Positions 7,198-19,209 are shown, counted from the stretch's first letter. The stretch: 64,000 nucleotides of DNA from an uncultured Roseobacter sp. (GCF_947491795.1 NZ_CANLKW010000001.1:1-64000), one strand, 5' to 3'. The notes: generated by a model not told the origin, from the letters alone. Numbers and translations are program-made.

Positions 7198-10100
7198 TTA
7201 TGTCGCAGCCCCGAGCAATGCAGCGTTGCCCCCCGAAGCTGTCGTGTCGACACAGACGTGCCGTTCAGCGCGGACCCGCGCATCATCGGGGCGACCGGGG
7301 ATCAGCGGAATGATCGGGCCTGTGCGCTCTGACAGAGCACGTTCTGTTGCGCGGCCGGTCTCTTCATCGCCCCACCACAGAACACCGCCCCAGGCGGGGC
7401 CGTCGGTCAGCATTGCCGGGTCTGTTGCGCCTGTCGTTTCAACGGCGACGCCTCCCAGCGCGCGCACAGCGCGGGCCTGGGCTGCGGCGGCATCCGGTCC
7501 GGGGCCCATGCACAGGAGTGGCGCGCGGGGCAGGGTGCTGAGCCGGTTGGATTCGCCCGTCGGACCCGGCAGGCTTTGCGTGCTCAGGGCCAATGCAGGG
7601 GCCTCGGGGGCTTCTGGCAGACGGTCTGCTGTGCTGTTCCAGCTGTCTTGCGTGGTTTCTCTGTCCGGGGCACCGAAACGGGGCAGATAGTTCGGACCGC
7701 CTGCTTTTGGTCCCGTGCCTGACAGGCCCTCGCCGCCGAAAGGCTGACTGCCGACAATGGCACCGATCTGGTTACGGTTGATATAGACGTTTCCGGCTTC
7801 GATGCGTTCCGACACATGCTGGACCCGGTCGTCAATCCGGGTGTGCAGGCCAAAGGTCAGCCCATAGCCGGTGTTGTTGATGTCAGCGATGACCTGGTCC
7901 AGCTCGTGCGAGCGGAAGGTGGCCAGATGCAGCACCGGCCCGAAAATCTCCCGTTCCAGATCACCGATCCCTTTTACGCCGATCAGGGTCGGGGCGATAA
8001 AGGTCCCGCCTGGTGGTGTGTCCAGTTCTTTGATGACGCGTCCTTCCGCGCGCGCGGTGGCGATGTGATCGGCAATGCCCCTGCGCGCGGTTTCGTCGAT
8101 GACAGGGCCGAGATCTGTCGACAGCGCCCAGGGGTCGCCCGCCTGCAGCGCGAGCATCGCGCCTGTCAGCATCCTGGTGAAGTCCTCTGCAATGTCTTTC
8201 TGGACATACAGACAGCGCAGCGCCGAGCACCGCTGACCTGCGGACTGAAAGGCGCTCTCGATGATGGACTGAACTGCCTGTTCGGGCAGGGCTGTGCTGT
8301 CAACAATCATAGCGTTCAGGCCACCGGTTTCCGCGATGAGCGGTGTACCCGGCATGCAGTGCTGCGCCATGTTTTTGCGGATGCGCTGTGCGGTGGCTGT
8401 CGATCCGGTAAAGGCCACGCCATTCACGCGCGCATCACCTGTGAGCAGGGCACCCACATCCCCCCCGCCTGGCAGCAGCTGCAGTGCGTCGCGCGGGACG
8501 CCAGCCTCATGCAGGAGGGAGACGGCCAGGTGCGCAATCAGCGGCGTCTGTTCGGCTGGTTTTGCCAGCACCGCATTGCCCGCGGCCAGTGCGGCCGAGA
8601 TCTGACCGCAGAAAATGGCCAGGGGGAAGTTCCAGGGCGAAATGCAGGTAAAAATGCCCGCGGGCGGCGCATCGGTGGCCTGCGTCGCATAGTACCGCAG
8701 AAAATCAACGGCCTCCCTGAGCTCGGCGACACAGTCCGGCAGGGTTTTGCCAGCCTCGCGTGCCAGCAGCGCAAAGAGCTGGCCGTGGTTTTCCTCCAGC
8801 AGGTCACTGGCCCGGACCAGCACAGCCTGCCGCGTTGCCAGCGGGGCGCTCCAGGGGCGGGCGGCGTCAAAGGCTGTTGCAACATCCGCTGCAGTGGCGT
8901 TCTGAACGATGCCCGGGCTGTCATCGGGGTTGAACGGGTTTTGTACCGGGACGACGTCGGCCTCTGCGGCAGCGCCTGCCAGCAGGGGCGCTGCTGACCA
9001 TGTGGCGTTCCGCCAGGGCGCTCGGGCGGCTTCAATCGCGTCCAGGGTTTGCGTGTGGGTCAGGTCAAACCCTCGGGCATTCCGGCGCACGGGCTGATAG
9101 AGGTCGGGGCCGGTCTGGATAATATGCGTATCCGGTGTTTCCAGTGCCGCAAACGGGTCTGCGGCCACAACCTCCGGCGGAACGTTCTCATCCACGATCT
9201 GGTTTACAAAGCTCGAGTTCGCACCGTTTTCCAGCAGGCGGCGCACGAGGTAGGCCAGCAGATCACGGTGCGCACCGACGGGCGCATAGATGCGGCAGCG
9301 TGTGCCGTTCTGTTTCATAACCAGACGGTGCAGGGTTTCGCCCATGCCGTGCAGACGCTGGAATTCATAGCTCTGCGGATCGTCCGCCATGTGCAGGATG
9401 GCTGCGACCGTATGGGCGTTATGCGTGGCGAATTGCGGGTAGATCCGGTCGGTTTTGCCCAGCAACCGGCGGGCATTGCTGATATAGGAGACATCGGTCG
9501 CGGCCTTGCGGGTAAAGACGGGAAAGCCGTCAATGCCCTCGACCTGCGCGCGTTTGATCTCTGTATCCCAGTAGGCGCCTTTCACCAGCCGTACCATGAT
9601 GCGCCGGTCATGGCGCCCGGCCATGTCATAAAGCGCATCGATGACCGTACCGGCCCGGGGGCCGTAGGCCTGCACCACAATGCCGAACCCGTCCCAGCCC
9701 GACAGGGCGGGCTCACCCATGACGCGGTCAATCACCTCCAGTGACAGGGCCAGCCGGTCTGCTTCTTCGGCATCGACGTTCAGCCCCATACCGGCCGACT
9801 TTGCCAGCAGTGCCAGGGCCCGCAGACGCGGGACAAGATTGGTCATGACCGCCTCTGACTGTGCCACCTCATACCGTGGATGCAACGCTGACAGTTTGAC
9901 CGAGATACCGGGGTTTTTGCGGATATCTTCATCGGTGCAGGCCGTCGCAATGGCAGAAATGGCGCGTGAGTAGCTCAGGTGATAGCGCTTTGCATCGGCT
10001 TCTGTGCGCGCGGCTTCCCCCAGCATGTCATAAGAGTAGGTAAATCCGCTTTTCTCCATGTTCGCAGCGCGTTCCATTGCGGCGTTAATGTCTTCGCCCA

Positions 10101-10620
10101 GAACAAACTGGCGCCCCATTTCTTTCATGGCGCGGCTGACGGCGGTGCGGATGACCGGCTCGCCCAGTCGTTTGATCGCAGCGCGCAGGTGGCGCACCGG
10201 TCCGGGCTGCTCGTCATCCAGGACCCGGCCTGTCAGCATCAGCGCCCAGGTAGAAGCGTTCACCAGGCTGGACGTGGAGTGCCCAAGATGACGCCCCCAG
10301 TCAGATGGGGCGATCTTATCCTCGATCAGGGCATCAATGGTGTCTGCGTCGGGCACGCGCAGCAGCGCCTCGGCCAGACACATCAGTGCGACGCCTTCAT
10401 CCGTGGACAGGCCGTATTCGGCCAGAAAAACCTCCATCAGACCCGGGGCGGTGCTGCTGCGGATATCGCGCACCAGTGCCGCGGCATCTGTGCTGATCTG
10501 CTGCCGGTCCGCAGGGCTGAGGGCTGCGGTCTGTGTCAGGTCTTTCAGTACCGTCGCCTGGTCGGCCCACGTTCCGGCATCGATCAGGTGGCGCAGCGTG
10601 GCAGGTGTATCGCGGGGCAT
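7198..10620 (-). CDS. putA: Bifunctional proline dehydrogenase / glutamate-semialdehyde dehydrogenase PutA
   Basis: A 1140-residue enzyme that oxidises proline to glutamate in two steps with substrate channelling. The FAD-dependent proline dehydrogenase barrel covers roughly residues 130-440, with the substrate and flavin motif RLVKGAYWDTEIKRAQ. The aldehyde dehydrogenase domain covers about 520-960, with Glu in AETGGLNAM and the nucleophilic Cys in SAGQRCSALR. There is no ribbon-helix-helix DNA-binding domain at the N-terminus, so this PutA does not repress itself; the divergent Lrp-type gene does the regulating. The frame is open for 91 more codons upstream, but GGAGA lies 8 nt before the ATG at 10620, and further upstream would overlap the putR promoter. 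Confidence 0.95.
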   Translation of the reverse strand: MPRDTPATLRHLIDAGTWADQATVLKDLTQTAALSPADRQQISTDAAALVRDIRSSTAPGLMEVFLAEYGLSTDEGVALMCLAEALLRVPDADTIDALIEDKIAPSDWGRHLGHSTSSLVNASTWALMLTGRVLDDEQPGPVRHLRAAIKRLGEPVIRTAVSRAMKEMGRQFVLGEDINAAMERAANMEKSGFTYSYDMLGEAARTEADAKRYHLSYSRAISAIATACTDEDIRKNPGISVKLSALHPRYEVAQSEAVMTNLVPRLRALALLAKSAGMGLNVDAEEADRLALSLEVIDRVMGEPALSGWDGFGIVVQAYGPRAGTVIDALYDMAGRHDRRIMVRLVKGAYWDTEIKRAQVEGIDGFPVFTRKAATDVSYISNARRLLGKTDRIYPQFATHNAHTVAAILHMADDPQSYEFQRLHGMGETLHRLVMKQNGTRCRIYAPVGAHRDLLAYLVRRLLENGANSSFVNQIVDENVPPEVVAADPFAALETPDTHIIQTGPDLYQPVRRNARGFDLTHTQTLDAIEAARAPWRNATWSAAPLLAGAAAEADVVPVQNPFNPDDSPGIVQNATAADVATAFDAARPWSAPLATRQAVLVRASDLLEENHGQLFALLAREAGKTLPDCVAELREAVDFLRYYATQATDAPPAGIFTCISPWNFPLAIFCGQISAALAAGNAVLAKPAEQTPLIAHLAVSLLHEAGVPRDALQLLPGGGDVGALLTGDARVNGVAFTGSTATAQRIRKNMAQHCMPGTPLIAETGGLNAMIVDSTALPEQAVQSIIESAFQSAGQRCSALRCLYVQKDIAEDFTRMLTGAMLALQAGDPWALSTDLGPVIDETARRGIADHIATARAEGRVIKELDTPPGGTFIAPTLIGVKGIGDLEREIFGPVLHLATFRSHELDQVIADINNTGYGLTFGLHTRIDDRVQHVSERIEAGNVYINRNQIGAIVGSQPFGGEGLSGTGPKAGGPNYLPRFGAPDRETTQDSWNSTADRLPEAPEAPALALSTQSLPGPTGESNRLSTLPRAPLLCMGPGPDAAAAQARAVRALGGVAVETTGATDPAMLTDGPAWGGVLWWGDEETGRATERALSERTGPIIPLIPGRPDDARVRAERHVCVDTTASGGNAALLGAAT

Positions 10621-10666
10621 GGCAGGTCTCCAATCATGCATTTTCTCTAGTGTACCGCGTTCCACG

Positions 10667-10681
10667 AAGTCATAATGACTT
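10667..10681. promoter_or_regulatory. Perfect palindrome in the putA-putR intergenic region (likely PutR operator)
   Basis: AAGTCAT-A-ATGACTT is a perfect 15-bp inverted repeat in the 88-bp gap between the divergent putA and putR genes. It lies 27 bp before the putR start and 46 bp before the putA start. Lrp/AsnC proteins bind short inverted repeats of about this size. A role as the site through which PutR activates putA in response to proline and controls itself is inferred from position. Confidence 0.6.
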
Positions 10682-10708
10682 AATATCGGGATTCCAAAGG
10701 GACAGAGT

Positions 10709-11206
10709 ATGAAATTTATCGAGGATGGCGATAAAAGTGAAAAGATGACGCTCGATCGCTTTGACCGGTCGATTCTTTCCGTATTGGCCGAGGATGGACG
10801 GATCAGCATTACGGATCTGGCGAAACGCATCGGATTGTCCAAATCTCCCACACAGGCGAGACTGCGGCGGCTCGAGGAAGCCGGTGTCATCATCGGATAC
10901 CGTGCGCTTCTGGACCCGATCCAGCTGGGGCTTGACCATGTGGCCTTTGTTGAAGTCCGCCTGACAGATACGCGTCAGGCCGCGCTCACCGCTTTTAACC
11001 AGGCCGTTGCGCGTGTTCCCGAGATTGAACAGGCCCATATGATTGCAGGCAATTTCGACTACCTGCTCAAGGTGCGCACCCGCGATATGACCGCCTATCG
11101 GCGGTTCCTGGGCGACACGATCTCAGGGTTGCCGCATGTCGCTAACACGTCGACCTATGTAGCGATGGAAGCGGTGAAAGAAACGATGCTGTCGGACACC
11201 ACTTGA
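10709..11206 (+). CDS. putR: Lrp/AsnC-family regulator of proline catabolism (PutR)
   Basis: A 165-residue leucine-responsive-type regulator. Residues 15-75 are the winged helix-turn-helix (DLAKRIGLSKSPTQARLRRLEEAGVI in two pieces), and residues 80-155 are the RAM/ACT-like effector domain that builds the octamer and senses an amino acid. In alphaproteobacteria the divergent Lrp-type protein next to putA is PutR, a proline-dependent activator of putA; orientation and position agree. Start choice: AAAGGGAC sits 7 nt before the ATG at 10709. A second in-frame ATG at 10745 has a poorer site but would give the commoner N-terminus, so the first 12 residues are uncertain. Confidence 0.9.
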   Translation: MKFIEDGDKSEKMTLDRFDRSILSVLAEDGRISITDLAKRIGLSKSPTQARLRRLEEAGVIIGYRALLDPIQLGLDHVAFVEVRLTDTRQAALTAFNQAVARVPEIEQAHMIAGNFDYLLKVRTRDMTAYRRFLGDTISGLPHVANTSTYVAMEAVKETMLSDTT

Positions 11207-11238
11207 CCGGTGGCAGAGATGTGCCACCATAATGGGCT

Positions 11239-11793
11239 ATGAAAACACTCTGTGTGATACTTTTCCTGGCCGCCGGGGGCGCAGGTGCAACCTGTCCTGC
11301 GCCACAGGATACGTCAGAAGAAATTGGTGCGCTCTTTGAAGAGGCGCGTGCCGCAGAAAACGATCAGGCAGGCCAGCAGATCGCAGCAAAGATGTGGCAG
11401 GTCTGGCTGCGCGCGCCGAACGAGACGGCGCAGGAGGTTCTGGACCGGGGCATGCGGTACCGGTCGGGTTTTGACTTTGCATCTGCGCTGCGGGAGTTTG
11501 ACCGCCTGGCAGAGTATTGCCCGCTCTATGCAGAAGGCTTCAATCAGCGGGCTTTTGTGCATTTTCTGCGCGAAGACTATGAAAGTGCACTGGTAGATCT
11601 GGACGCAGCCCTGGCTTTGTCACCGGATCATGTGGGCGCGCGATCAGGCAAAGCACTGACGCTGATGAATATGGGGCGCATCCCCGAAGCCCGGGCCGAG
11701 CTGATACTGGCGCTGGAAAACAACCCCTGGCTGTCCGAGCGATTTCTGCTGAATAACGGTGGTCCGCTGGCGCTGCCAGGAAAGGATATCTGA
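11239..11793 (+). CDS. Secreted TPR-repeat protein
   Basis: A 184-residue protein with a cleavable signal peptide (hydrophobic residues 3-17, ending near AGAT-CPAP), so it is probably periplasmic. The mature part contains tetratricopeptide repeats: the pattern A-x-x-x-G-x-x-x-x-A-x2-D-x-x-x-A-L is visible around residues 75-150 (for example SALVDLDAALALSPDHVGARSG in two overlapping pieces). TPR proteins are scaffolds for protein contacts; no catalytic motif is present. It stands alone, 32 nt after putR and 41 nt before tRNA-Leu, so it may be transcribed with putR. Specific role unknown. Confidence 0.75.
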   Translation: MKTLCVILFLAAGGAGATCPAPQDTSEEIGALFEEARAAENDQAGQQIAAKMWQVWLRAPNETAQEVLDRGMRYRSGFDFASALREFDRLAEYCPLYAEGFNQRAFVHFLREDYESALVDLDAALALSPDHVGARSGKALTLMNMGRIPEARAELILALENNPWLSERFLLNNGGPLALPGKDI

Positions 11794-11834
11794 CCCGTTT
11801 ACACCCCGGCAATGCGCGCTATTGTGCACCGCAG

Positions 11835-11920
11835 GCCCGCGTGGTGGAATGGTAGACACAGGGGACTTAAAATCCCCAGGCAGGAATGCCGTGCCGGTTC
11901 GAGTCCGGCCGCGGGTACCA
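11835..11920 (+). tRNA. tRNA-Leu (anticodon UAA)
   Basis: An 86-nt class II tRNA including an encoded CCA. The acceptor arms GCCCGCG and CGCGGGT pair with one G-U at the top; the anticodon stem GGGGA/TCCCC holds the loop CTTAAAA, giving anticodon TAA. A variable arm (GGCAGGAATGCC) and a T-arm with GGTTCGAGTCC follow. The large variable arm and anticodon identify leucine. Confidence 0.96.
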
Positions 11921-12097
11921 CGACGGCCGAGCCGTTTTCCCAAATTCGACGCTTTTTTTATCGTGGTTTTCCGCGGTGGAACGGTAGCATTAAGCCGACC
12001 GTAAGAAGTTGTGAGTAACGCTCTGGCATATTCGTGTGCGCCGCCATTCAGCAGGATGGGAGGGTGCCGCCGACTTTGCCCGCAGAGGAACTGACAG

Positions 12098-14689
12098 ATG
12101 TCGCCAACAACCCGATCTGAAAAAAAGCGCAACCCGCTGAACAGTCTTTTCGTCAAATGTACTGTGATGGTGCTGGTCTGCGTCGTAGCCGTTGTTGCGA
12201 CGATTGTGATGATCGAAAACCGGTCCAAAGCGGAACTTACGGGCAACGCCCTGAGCGAGCGGGCGGCCGAGGTCACTTATCTTCTGTCGATCCAGCTTGG
12301 CGGCGCGATTAAATTTGGGAATGCACCGGTCATTGAACAGACCGTTGACAACGTTATGACGACGGCCAAGCCGGACGCCATCGGTGCGCTGGTGATGCGC
12401 TCTTCCGGCGAGGTAATTTTTCAGTCCGGCGATGAGGGTTTCAACACGGAAACAGCAACAGCCCTTGCGGCGCAGGCTCTGGAAACGGGCGAGCCTGCCT
12501 TTTCTGCCGATGGTCTTGCGGCCGCTTTCCCCGCGATCTTTGGTGATGGCGATATCTCCGGTGTGGTCGTATCGGTCTGGAGCGCTGAAAACCAGAAAGC
12601 GCTGTTGCAATCGATGCTGACGAAGGCCCTCTCGCTCGGTGCAGGGGTTATGATCGCCGCTCTTGCGGCCGCGGGGCTCTTCCTGCGCAATCAGATGTCC
12701 AGGCCGCTGATGCGCATAGAAGAAGCAATGGGCCGGATTTCAGAAGCTGAATATGATCTGGCTGTACCCTACACCAGCCGCGGTGACGAGCTTGGCCAGA
12801 TGGCACGCCGCCTTGATGGATTCCGGGAGGAACTGAGTGCGGCACAGGTAACCGCGCGCGAGAGCGCCTTTAAGGGCGCTGCTTTCTCCGGGTCAACGGC
12901 GCCGATGATGATGGTGGATGACAAGCTGAAGGTCATTTTTGTGAACCCGACATGCCAGTCTCTGCTGCAAAACCTCTCGGGCGCACTTTCCGAATACTGG
13001 CCTGGGTTCAGCGCTGAAAAAATCATTGGCGAGGATCTGTCGCAGTTCAAACCGCTGAAATCTCATGCGCAGAAAATTCTTTCGGGCGCCGATGACGCAT
13101 TTCCCTGCAAACTGACTGTGAAAGTCGGCGAGGCGCTGGTTGAACTCAGTCTCAACGGCGCGACCGACAATGAAGGCGCCGGCATCGGCGCAGTTGTCGA
13201 GTGGAATGATCGGACGGAGGATGCGCGTAACGCGGCGCTGCTCGGTGCAATTGACGAAAACCAGCTCAGGGTCGAGTTTTCGGCCGACGGCGTCCTTGTT
13301 GGCCTGAATGAAAACGCGGCCAGACTGCGTGGAAGCGACATCAGCAGCAATGGCGAGCCCTTTGCGCGGGTGTTTGCGGGGTCGGCAAATGGATCGAAAA
13401 CAGCGGAAAGTATCTTTTCTTCGGTGCTCAGGGGCGAGCCGGTATCGGGCCGCTTTGACATGGTGTCGGGCGCGGCTTCCCAGCCGATCGTCGAGGGGAG
13501 TTTTGCGGTGGTGACTACACCGGAGGGCGTGACTGAGCGGATTATTTTCATCGGCTCTGACGTGACCGAGGCTGCAGAAACCATGAAAAAGTCGGAAGCA
13601 GAGGCCGCACGTATTGCTGAAGAGCAGGCAATGGTCGTCGAACAGCTTGGCGTCGGCCTGCAGACCCTTGCTTCGGGTGACCTCTCCTGCGACATAGAAA
13701 CCAGCTTTCCCCCCGAGTACGAAAAGCTCCGCGCTGATTTCAATGCGGCTACCACGGCGCTGCGAGACGCTATTCAGGCCGTCATGAAGAATGCCATGTC
13801 AATCCGGAGCGAAGCCGGAGAAATCACATCTGCAGCGGATGATCTGTCTCGCAGGACGGAAAAACAGGCGGCCACGCTTGAAGAAACGGCCGCCGCGATG
13901 GATGAGCTGACGAGTTCGGTACGTTCGGCAGCAGAGGGTGCAGATGAGGCCTCGGCAATGTCGGCAGAAGCGCAGAACAATGCCGAGAGCGGTGGCGAGA
14001 TCGCAAGAAATGCAGTTGGTGCGATGGACGCAATCAAAACGTCCTCTGAACAGATTTCCAAAATCACATCGGTCATCGATGATATTGCCTTTCAGACAAA
14101 CCTGCTTGCCCTCAATGCCGGTGTTGAAGCTGCACGCGCGGGAGAGGCAGGCCGGGGCTTTGCCGTCGTCGCAACGGAAGTACGTGCTCTGGCGCAGCGG
14201 TCATCGGACGCGGCAAGCGAGATTAACGCGCTGATCTCCAGTTCGGGCGAGCAGGTCCGGCAGGGGGTTGATCTGGTTGATAAAACCGGTGAAGCGCTTG
14301 CCTCGATCGTCACCTCTGTGTCGGAAATATCGAAACGCGTGGCCACCATTGCGGCCTCCGCCCGCGAACAATCAAGCGGGCTAAATGAGATCAATACAGC
14401 CGTGAATGAACTGGATCATTTCACCCAGCAGAACGCCGCGATGTTCGAAGAAACGACAGCTGCAAGTCACGCGCTGACGTCCGAAGCCGATGCACTGGCA
14501 TCCGCCGTTGCAAGGTTCCGGCTGGGCGAAGGTCAGGCAGAAATTCAGAGGCCGTCCCGCTCGAAAACGCCCTCTGCACCGACAGCGCAGGCTGCAACCG
14601 TCAGAAGCAGCCCCGGATCAGTGCAGGGGAACACAGCCCTGAAGTCCGAGCCGGAGGAAAGCTACGATGCAGGATGGGAAGAGTTCTGA
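12098..14689 (+). CDS. Methyl-accepting chemotaxis protein with PAS-like sensor region and CheR tether
   Basis: An 863-residue transmembrane chemoreceptor. TM1 is at about residues 17-40 and TM2 at about 177-197, enclosing a periplasmic sensor of about 135 residues. After TM2 come a HAMP domain (about 198-252), two PAS-like segments (about 265-500), a second HAMP-like stretch (about 510-565) and the signalling hairpin (about 570-800). The highly conserved tip [20 protein letters not shown] followed by [20 protein letters not shown] is complete. The protein ends in GWEEF, matching the xWxxF pentapeptide that tethers the methyltransferase CheR. AGAGGAAC lies just before the ATG. No other che genes are in the window, so the array it joins is elsewhere. 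Ligand unknown. Confidence 0.93.
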   Translation: MSPTTRSEKKRNPLNSLFVKCTVMVLVCVVAVVATIVMIENRSKAELTGNALSERAAEVTYLLSIQLGGAIKFGNAPVIEQTVDNVMTTAKPDAIGALVMRSSGEVIFQSGDEGFNTETATALAAQALETGEPAFSADGLAAAFPAIFGDGDISGVVVSVWSAENQKALLQSMLTKALSLGAGVMIAALAAAGLFLRNQMSRPLMRIEEAMGRISEAEYDLAVPYTSRGDELGQMARRLDGFREELSAAQVTARESAFKGAAFSGSTAPMMMVDDKLKVIFVNPTCQSLLQNLSGALSEYWPGFSAEKIIGEDLSQFKPLKSHAQKILSGADDAFPCKLTVKVGEALVELSLNGATDNEGAGIGAVVEWNDRTEDARNAALLGAIDENQLRVEFSADGVLVGLNENAARLRGSDISSNGEPFARVFAGSANGSKTAESIFSSVLRGEPVSGRFDMVSGAASQPIVEGSFAVVTTPEGVTERIIFIGSDVTEAAETMKKSEAEAARIAEEQAMVVEQLGVGLQTLASGDLSCDIETSFPPEYEKLRADFNAATTALRDAIQAVMKNAMSIRSEAGEITSAADDLSRRTEKQAATLEETAAAMDELTSSVRSAAEGADEASAMSAEAQNNAESGGEIARNAVGAMDAIKTSSEQISKITSVIDDIAFQTNLLALNAGVEAARAGEAGRGFAVVATEVRALAQRSSDAASEINALISSSGEQVRQGVDLVDKTGEALASIVTSVSEISKRVATIAASAREQSSGLNEINTAVNELDHFTQQNAAMFEETTAASHALTSEADALASAVARFRLGEGQAEIQRPSRSKTPSAPTAQAATVRSSPGSVQGNTALKSEPEESYDAGWEEF

Positions 14690-14801
14690 ACCGGACAACA
14701 CGCGCTGCAGAGCCAGAAAAATGGCAACCCGGCCCGCCGACCGGCGACGACCACCCGCTGTTACAGCCAGATTAACCAGGTGGCCGCTGCAAACCCGCGT
14801 C

Positions 14802-16520
<1,719 letters not shown>

Positions 16521-16588
16521 GGCAATGCGCGCCCCGTACTTCTGGATGTTCCGCCACCCTCTACACCGGCTTGGGCCTGCGCGCCACG

Positions 16589-17845
16589 CTAATTCTGTGT
16601 CTTGTCCCCGGGCTTATCGGCCGTGCCGGCCGCCCGGCTGCGCAGGTTCAGGCGCCCGAGGGTGAAAGAGGTGCGCGGTGTCCAGGAAAAGCCTGTCCGC
16701 TCGGTTGGCGCGGGCCGCGCGCGCATCCGGGCGATGCCGAACAGTACCAGCAGAACGTGACCGGCGGCCACCATGACAAAAAGCGCCTGCGGTCCATACC
16801 GGTCGATAAACAATGACGCCGTCCAGGGGGCGGCAATGGCCCCGAGCGCAAACCAGAACATCAGCGCGGCAGACAGCTCCACCCGTTCATCGTCGGCGGC
16901 GAAATCATGGGCATGAGCGGCGGCAACCGAATAGATCGGGAAGGTGGTTAGACCAAAGAGACCTGCTGTCAGCATGATACCGGTTGTGCCCAGTCCTGCA
17001 GAGAACACTGTGATGGCCGAACTGGCGATTGCGGCCACGGACAGCCAGACCAGCACGGTGCGCCTGTCATATTTGTCAGCCAGCCAGCCCACCGGGTATT
17101 GCGCCAGCGCGCCCCCCAGCACGAATGCCGCAAGAAACCAGGCGATCTGGCTGGTGCTCAGCCCGACCTCGGTGCCGTAGAGCGGGCCGACCATGCGGAA
17201 AGAGGCGCTGGAGAGCGCGGCAACCAGCACCCCTGCGGCTGCGAGCGGCGAGCGCTGGTAGGCCAGACCGGGGCGCAGGCGCGGCGAGGCAGGGGTCTCG
17301 GGCTGGCTGACACGGGTCAGCGTGAGCGGCAGCAGTGCGGCACAGCACACAATCGCCAGCAGGTTATAGGAGACGTAGGATGCAGGCGCCAGAACGCTGA
17401 TGATCATCTGTGCTGCCATCGACCCGGTCATATCGACCACACGGTAGACGGCCATTGTCCGGCCACGCGTCTCATTGGTCACTTTGGCCTGCAGCCAGGC
17501 TTCGATCACGGTGTAGCAGCCTGCCACGCACATCCCCGATGCGATCCGCATCACGGCCCAGGCCAGCGGGTCCACAACAAGCATATGGCTCATCAGCCCG
17601 ATGGCGCCCGCCGCCGTAAAGGCCGCAAAAGCACGAGAATGCCCGACGGTGCCCATCAGCCGGGGGGCCCACCAGCACCCGATGAAAAACCCCAGAAAAT
17701 GCGCCGATCCCAGAAGACCGATCTCCTGGCGCGAAAAGTTCAGGGCGATCCCGGAGAGGGCGTCAAGGGGTCCGACACCCCCTGACGAAAGCTGCAGAAG
17801 GATGGCAGAGAGAAACAGGGCGGCAAAGGAGATGAGCAGTCGCAT
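16589..17845 (-). CDS. MFS transporter (YcaD-like)
   Basis: A 418-residue protein with 12 predicted membrane helices, typical of the major facilitator superfamily. The inter-helix motif in the second half is [12 protein letters not shown], and the first half has the arrangement [18 protein letters not shown]. The sequence resembles the YcaD-type branch, whose substrates are not established. The C-terminal 45 residues are polar and cytoplasmic. The start ATG at 17845 is followed directly by a hydrophobic helix. metG lies downstream on the same strand with a 68-nt gap. Substrate cannot be inferred from neighbours. Confidence 0.85.
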   Translation of the reverse strand: MRLLISFAALFLSAILLQLSSGGVGPLDALSGIALNFSRQEIGLLGSAHFLGFFIGCWWAPRLMGTVGHSRAFAAFTAAGAIGLMSHMLVVDPLAWAVMRIASGMCVAGCYTVIEAWLQAKVTNETRGRTMAVYRVVDMTGSMAAQMIISVLAPASYVSYNLLAIVCCAALLPLTLTRVSQPETPASPRLRPGLAYQRSPLAAAGVLVAALSSASFRMVGPLYGTEVGLSTSQIAWFLAAFVLGGALAQYPVGWLADKYDRRTVLVWLSVAAIASSAITVFSAGLGTTGIMLTAGLFGLTTFPIYSVAAAHAHDFAADDERVELSAALMFWFALGAIAAPWTASLFIDRYGPQALFVMVAAGHVLLVLFGIARMRARPAPTERTGFSWTPRTSFTLGRLNLRSRAAGTADKPGDKTQN

Positions 17846-17910
17846 GATACCGGCACCATCTGCCTCTTGCGCGGCGGTGCCTTGTGGTTATTCGACAAAG
17901 GGCGTCGTTT

Positions 17911-18504
17911 TCAGGCGCGGGCCCGGATTTCTGCGTGAATGTCGATCCGGACCTCATCGTCAACGAGATCCGGATAACCGTTCGCCCCCCAGTTGGTGCG
18001 TGCAAGGCTGCCTGTGAGATCGATATAGAGCTCTCTGAGATCATCCGGCGCGGATCCGGCAGGGCGGCTGAGTACCGCGTCCAGACGGATCGGGGCGGTG
18101 GTGCCGCGCAGGGTCAGATCACCGTCAATCCGGGCGCCCTCGGAGATGCGGCCGCGCGCGCCCAGGGTGATACCGGTTGAGGAGAAGAGGACCGTGGGAT
18201 GGGTTTTGGCATCCAGCACGGACGGGCTCAGCAGGGCCTGCGTGACGGGCGCAAAACCGGTGCGCGCGCGGCGGACATCTGCTGTAACCCGTGCCGTAGA
18301 GCGGGCAAGGTTGCGCAGATCGACCCGGATGTCAGCCGTGCTGAGCGGTACACGGCCTGTCTGGGCGGTGCCGCTGATCAGAAAAGTAAAGGTCACGGAC
18401 GAGCGGTCTGTCAGCAGGTCATAGGGTTGCGGTGCTGCAAATGCTGCGGTGGCCAGGCTGGCCAGCCCGCCTGCGGTGACTGCACGTCTGGTCAGTTTTA
18501 TCAT
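17911..18504 (-). CDS. YceI-family periplasmic protein
   Basis: A 197-residue protein of the YceI family, a lipocalin-like beta-barrel that binds polyisoprenoid or amphiphilic lipids. The N-terminus carries a twin-arginine-like signal (TRRAVTAGGLASLATAAFA), so export through Tat to the periplasm is likely. The barrel starts at YDLLTDRSSVTFTF (about residue 28) and ends in DLVDDEVRIDIHAEIRA. YceI proteins appear in osmotic or base stress responses, and in some cases next to cytochrome b561; no such partner is adjacent here. It is downstream of imuA on the same strand with a 60-nt gap, so induction together with imuA is possible. Confidence 0.87.
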   Translation of the reverse strand: MIKLTRRAVTAGGLASLATAAFAAPQPYDLLTDRSSVTFTFLISGTAQTGRVPLSTADIRVDLRNLARSTARVTADVRRARTGFAPVTQALLSPSVLDAKTHPTVLFSSTGITLGARGRISEGARIDGDLTLRGTTAPIRLDAVLSRPAGSAPDDLRELYIDLTGSLARTNWGANGYPDLVDDEVRIDIHAEIRARA

Positions 18505-18564
18505 TTGCGGCCCTGCCTTTCGCGCTCACCATGACAGCAGAACAGGTGCAGCGTCGAGTGGGGG

Positions 18565-19194
18565 TCACGCCGTTTTGATACCGGGTCTGATGCGGGGCGC
18601 TTTGTTTTCACCGCCGCGGACGATCTGCCAGCTGCGGCGGGGGGCTGTCCGCGCGCGCAGCCGGTCCAGGCACCAGCCTTCGGGCCCGTCGGCATGGGAC
18701 GGGGCAAGGTGCCATCGTGTTTCCACCCCTGCGGCCCCGCCCTGGCCCGGGGTCAGCAGCAGGCCTGTGGGGGCATGCATGCCTTCGCGCGCGCCGGTTT
18801 CAGCGGCCAGGTGCATCCGGCGCACCTGTGTCAGGCCCGGCAGTCCGGGCAGGTCGGCCACCGCCAGGGGCACCGCGCCGGCGCGCAGCACTTCCTCCAT
18901 GGTCCACAGCACATCCTCTGCCCGGCGCGGGTGCACAAAAATCAGCCGCGCGGGGTCGATCCAGTCGCGCAGGCCATCGGCATTGAGCTGGTCCTGTGTC
19001 CAGGAGGGTGCGACCCAGATCAGCGGGCCGGTGGTCTGTGCGGCCAGCCAGACAGCCAGCGTCCGCCGGGCCGGGCCGCAGGCCTCGTGCACGCGGGCCT
19101 TTGCCAGGCAAAGATCGGGCGCATCGTCCAGCAGCGGCAGGGCAGCGGCCGGACGGGAGGGGCGGCGCGAAAGAAGAGGGTCGGACACAGGCAT
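18565..19194 (-). CDS. imuA: ImuA-family translesion-synthesis accessory protein, without adjacent imuB/dnaE2
   Basis: A 209-residue RecA-like protein of the ImuA family, which in alphaproteobacteria works with ImuB and the error-prone polymerase DnaE2 in damage-induced mutagenesis. Visible features are the hydrophobic strand GPLIWVAPSW (about 55-64) and LIFVHPRRAEDVLWTMEEVL (about 83-102), with the LPGLTQVRRMHLAAE region. There is no Walker A lysine motif, as usual for ImuA. The frame opens at a GTG at 19215, but that codon lies inside the LexA box, so the ATG at 19194 (MPVSDPLLS) is chosen. The next gene downstream is YceI, not imuB; the partners must be elsewhere or absent. The LexA site strongly supports the assignment. 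Confidence 0.8.
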   Translation of the reverse strand: MPVSDPLLSRRPSRPAAALPLLDDAPDLCLAKARVHEACGPARRTLAVWLAAQTTGPLIWVAPSWTQDQLNADGLRDWIDPARLIFVHPRRAEDVLWTMEEVLRAGAVPLAVADLPGLPGLTQVRRMHLAAETGAREGMHAPTGLLLTPGQGGAAGVETRWHLAPSHADGPEGWCLDRLRARTAPRRSWQIVRGGENKAPRIRPGIKTA

Positions 19195-19209
19195 GTCAGC
19201 AGTATACTC

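Noticed and set aside
11969..12010. A second tRNA-like stretch (GGTGGAACGGTAGCATTAAGC) after tRNA-Leu
   Set aside because: It resembles the tRNA-Leu D-arm for about a dozen bases, but no acceptor, anticodon or T-arm pairing can be formed around it.
16521..16588. A SAM or T-box riboswitch before metG
   Set aside because: The 68-nt gap holds neither the T-box sequence nor an S-box-like stem set, and the gene is probably read from the MFS promoter.
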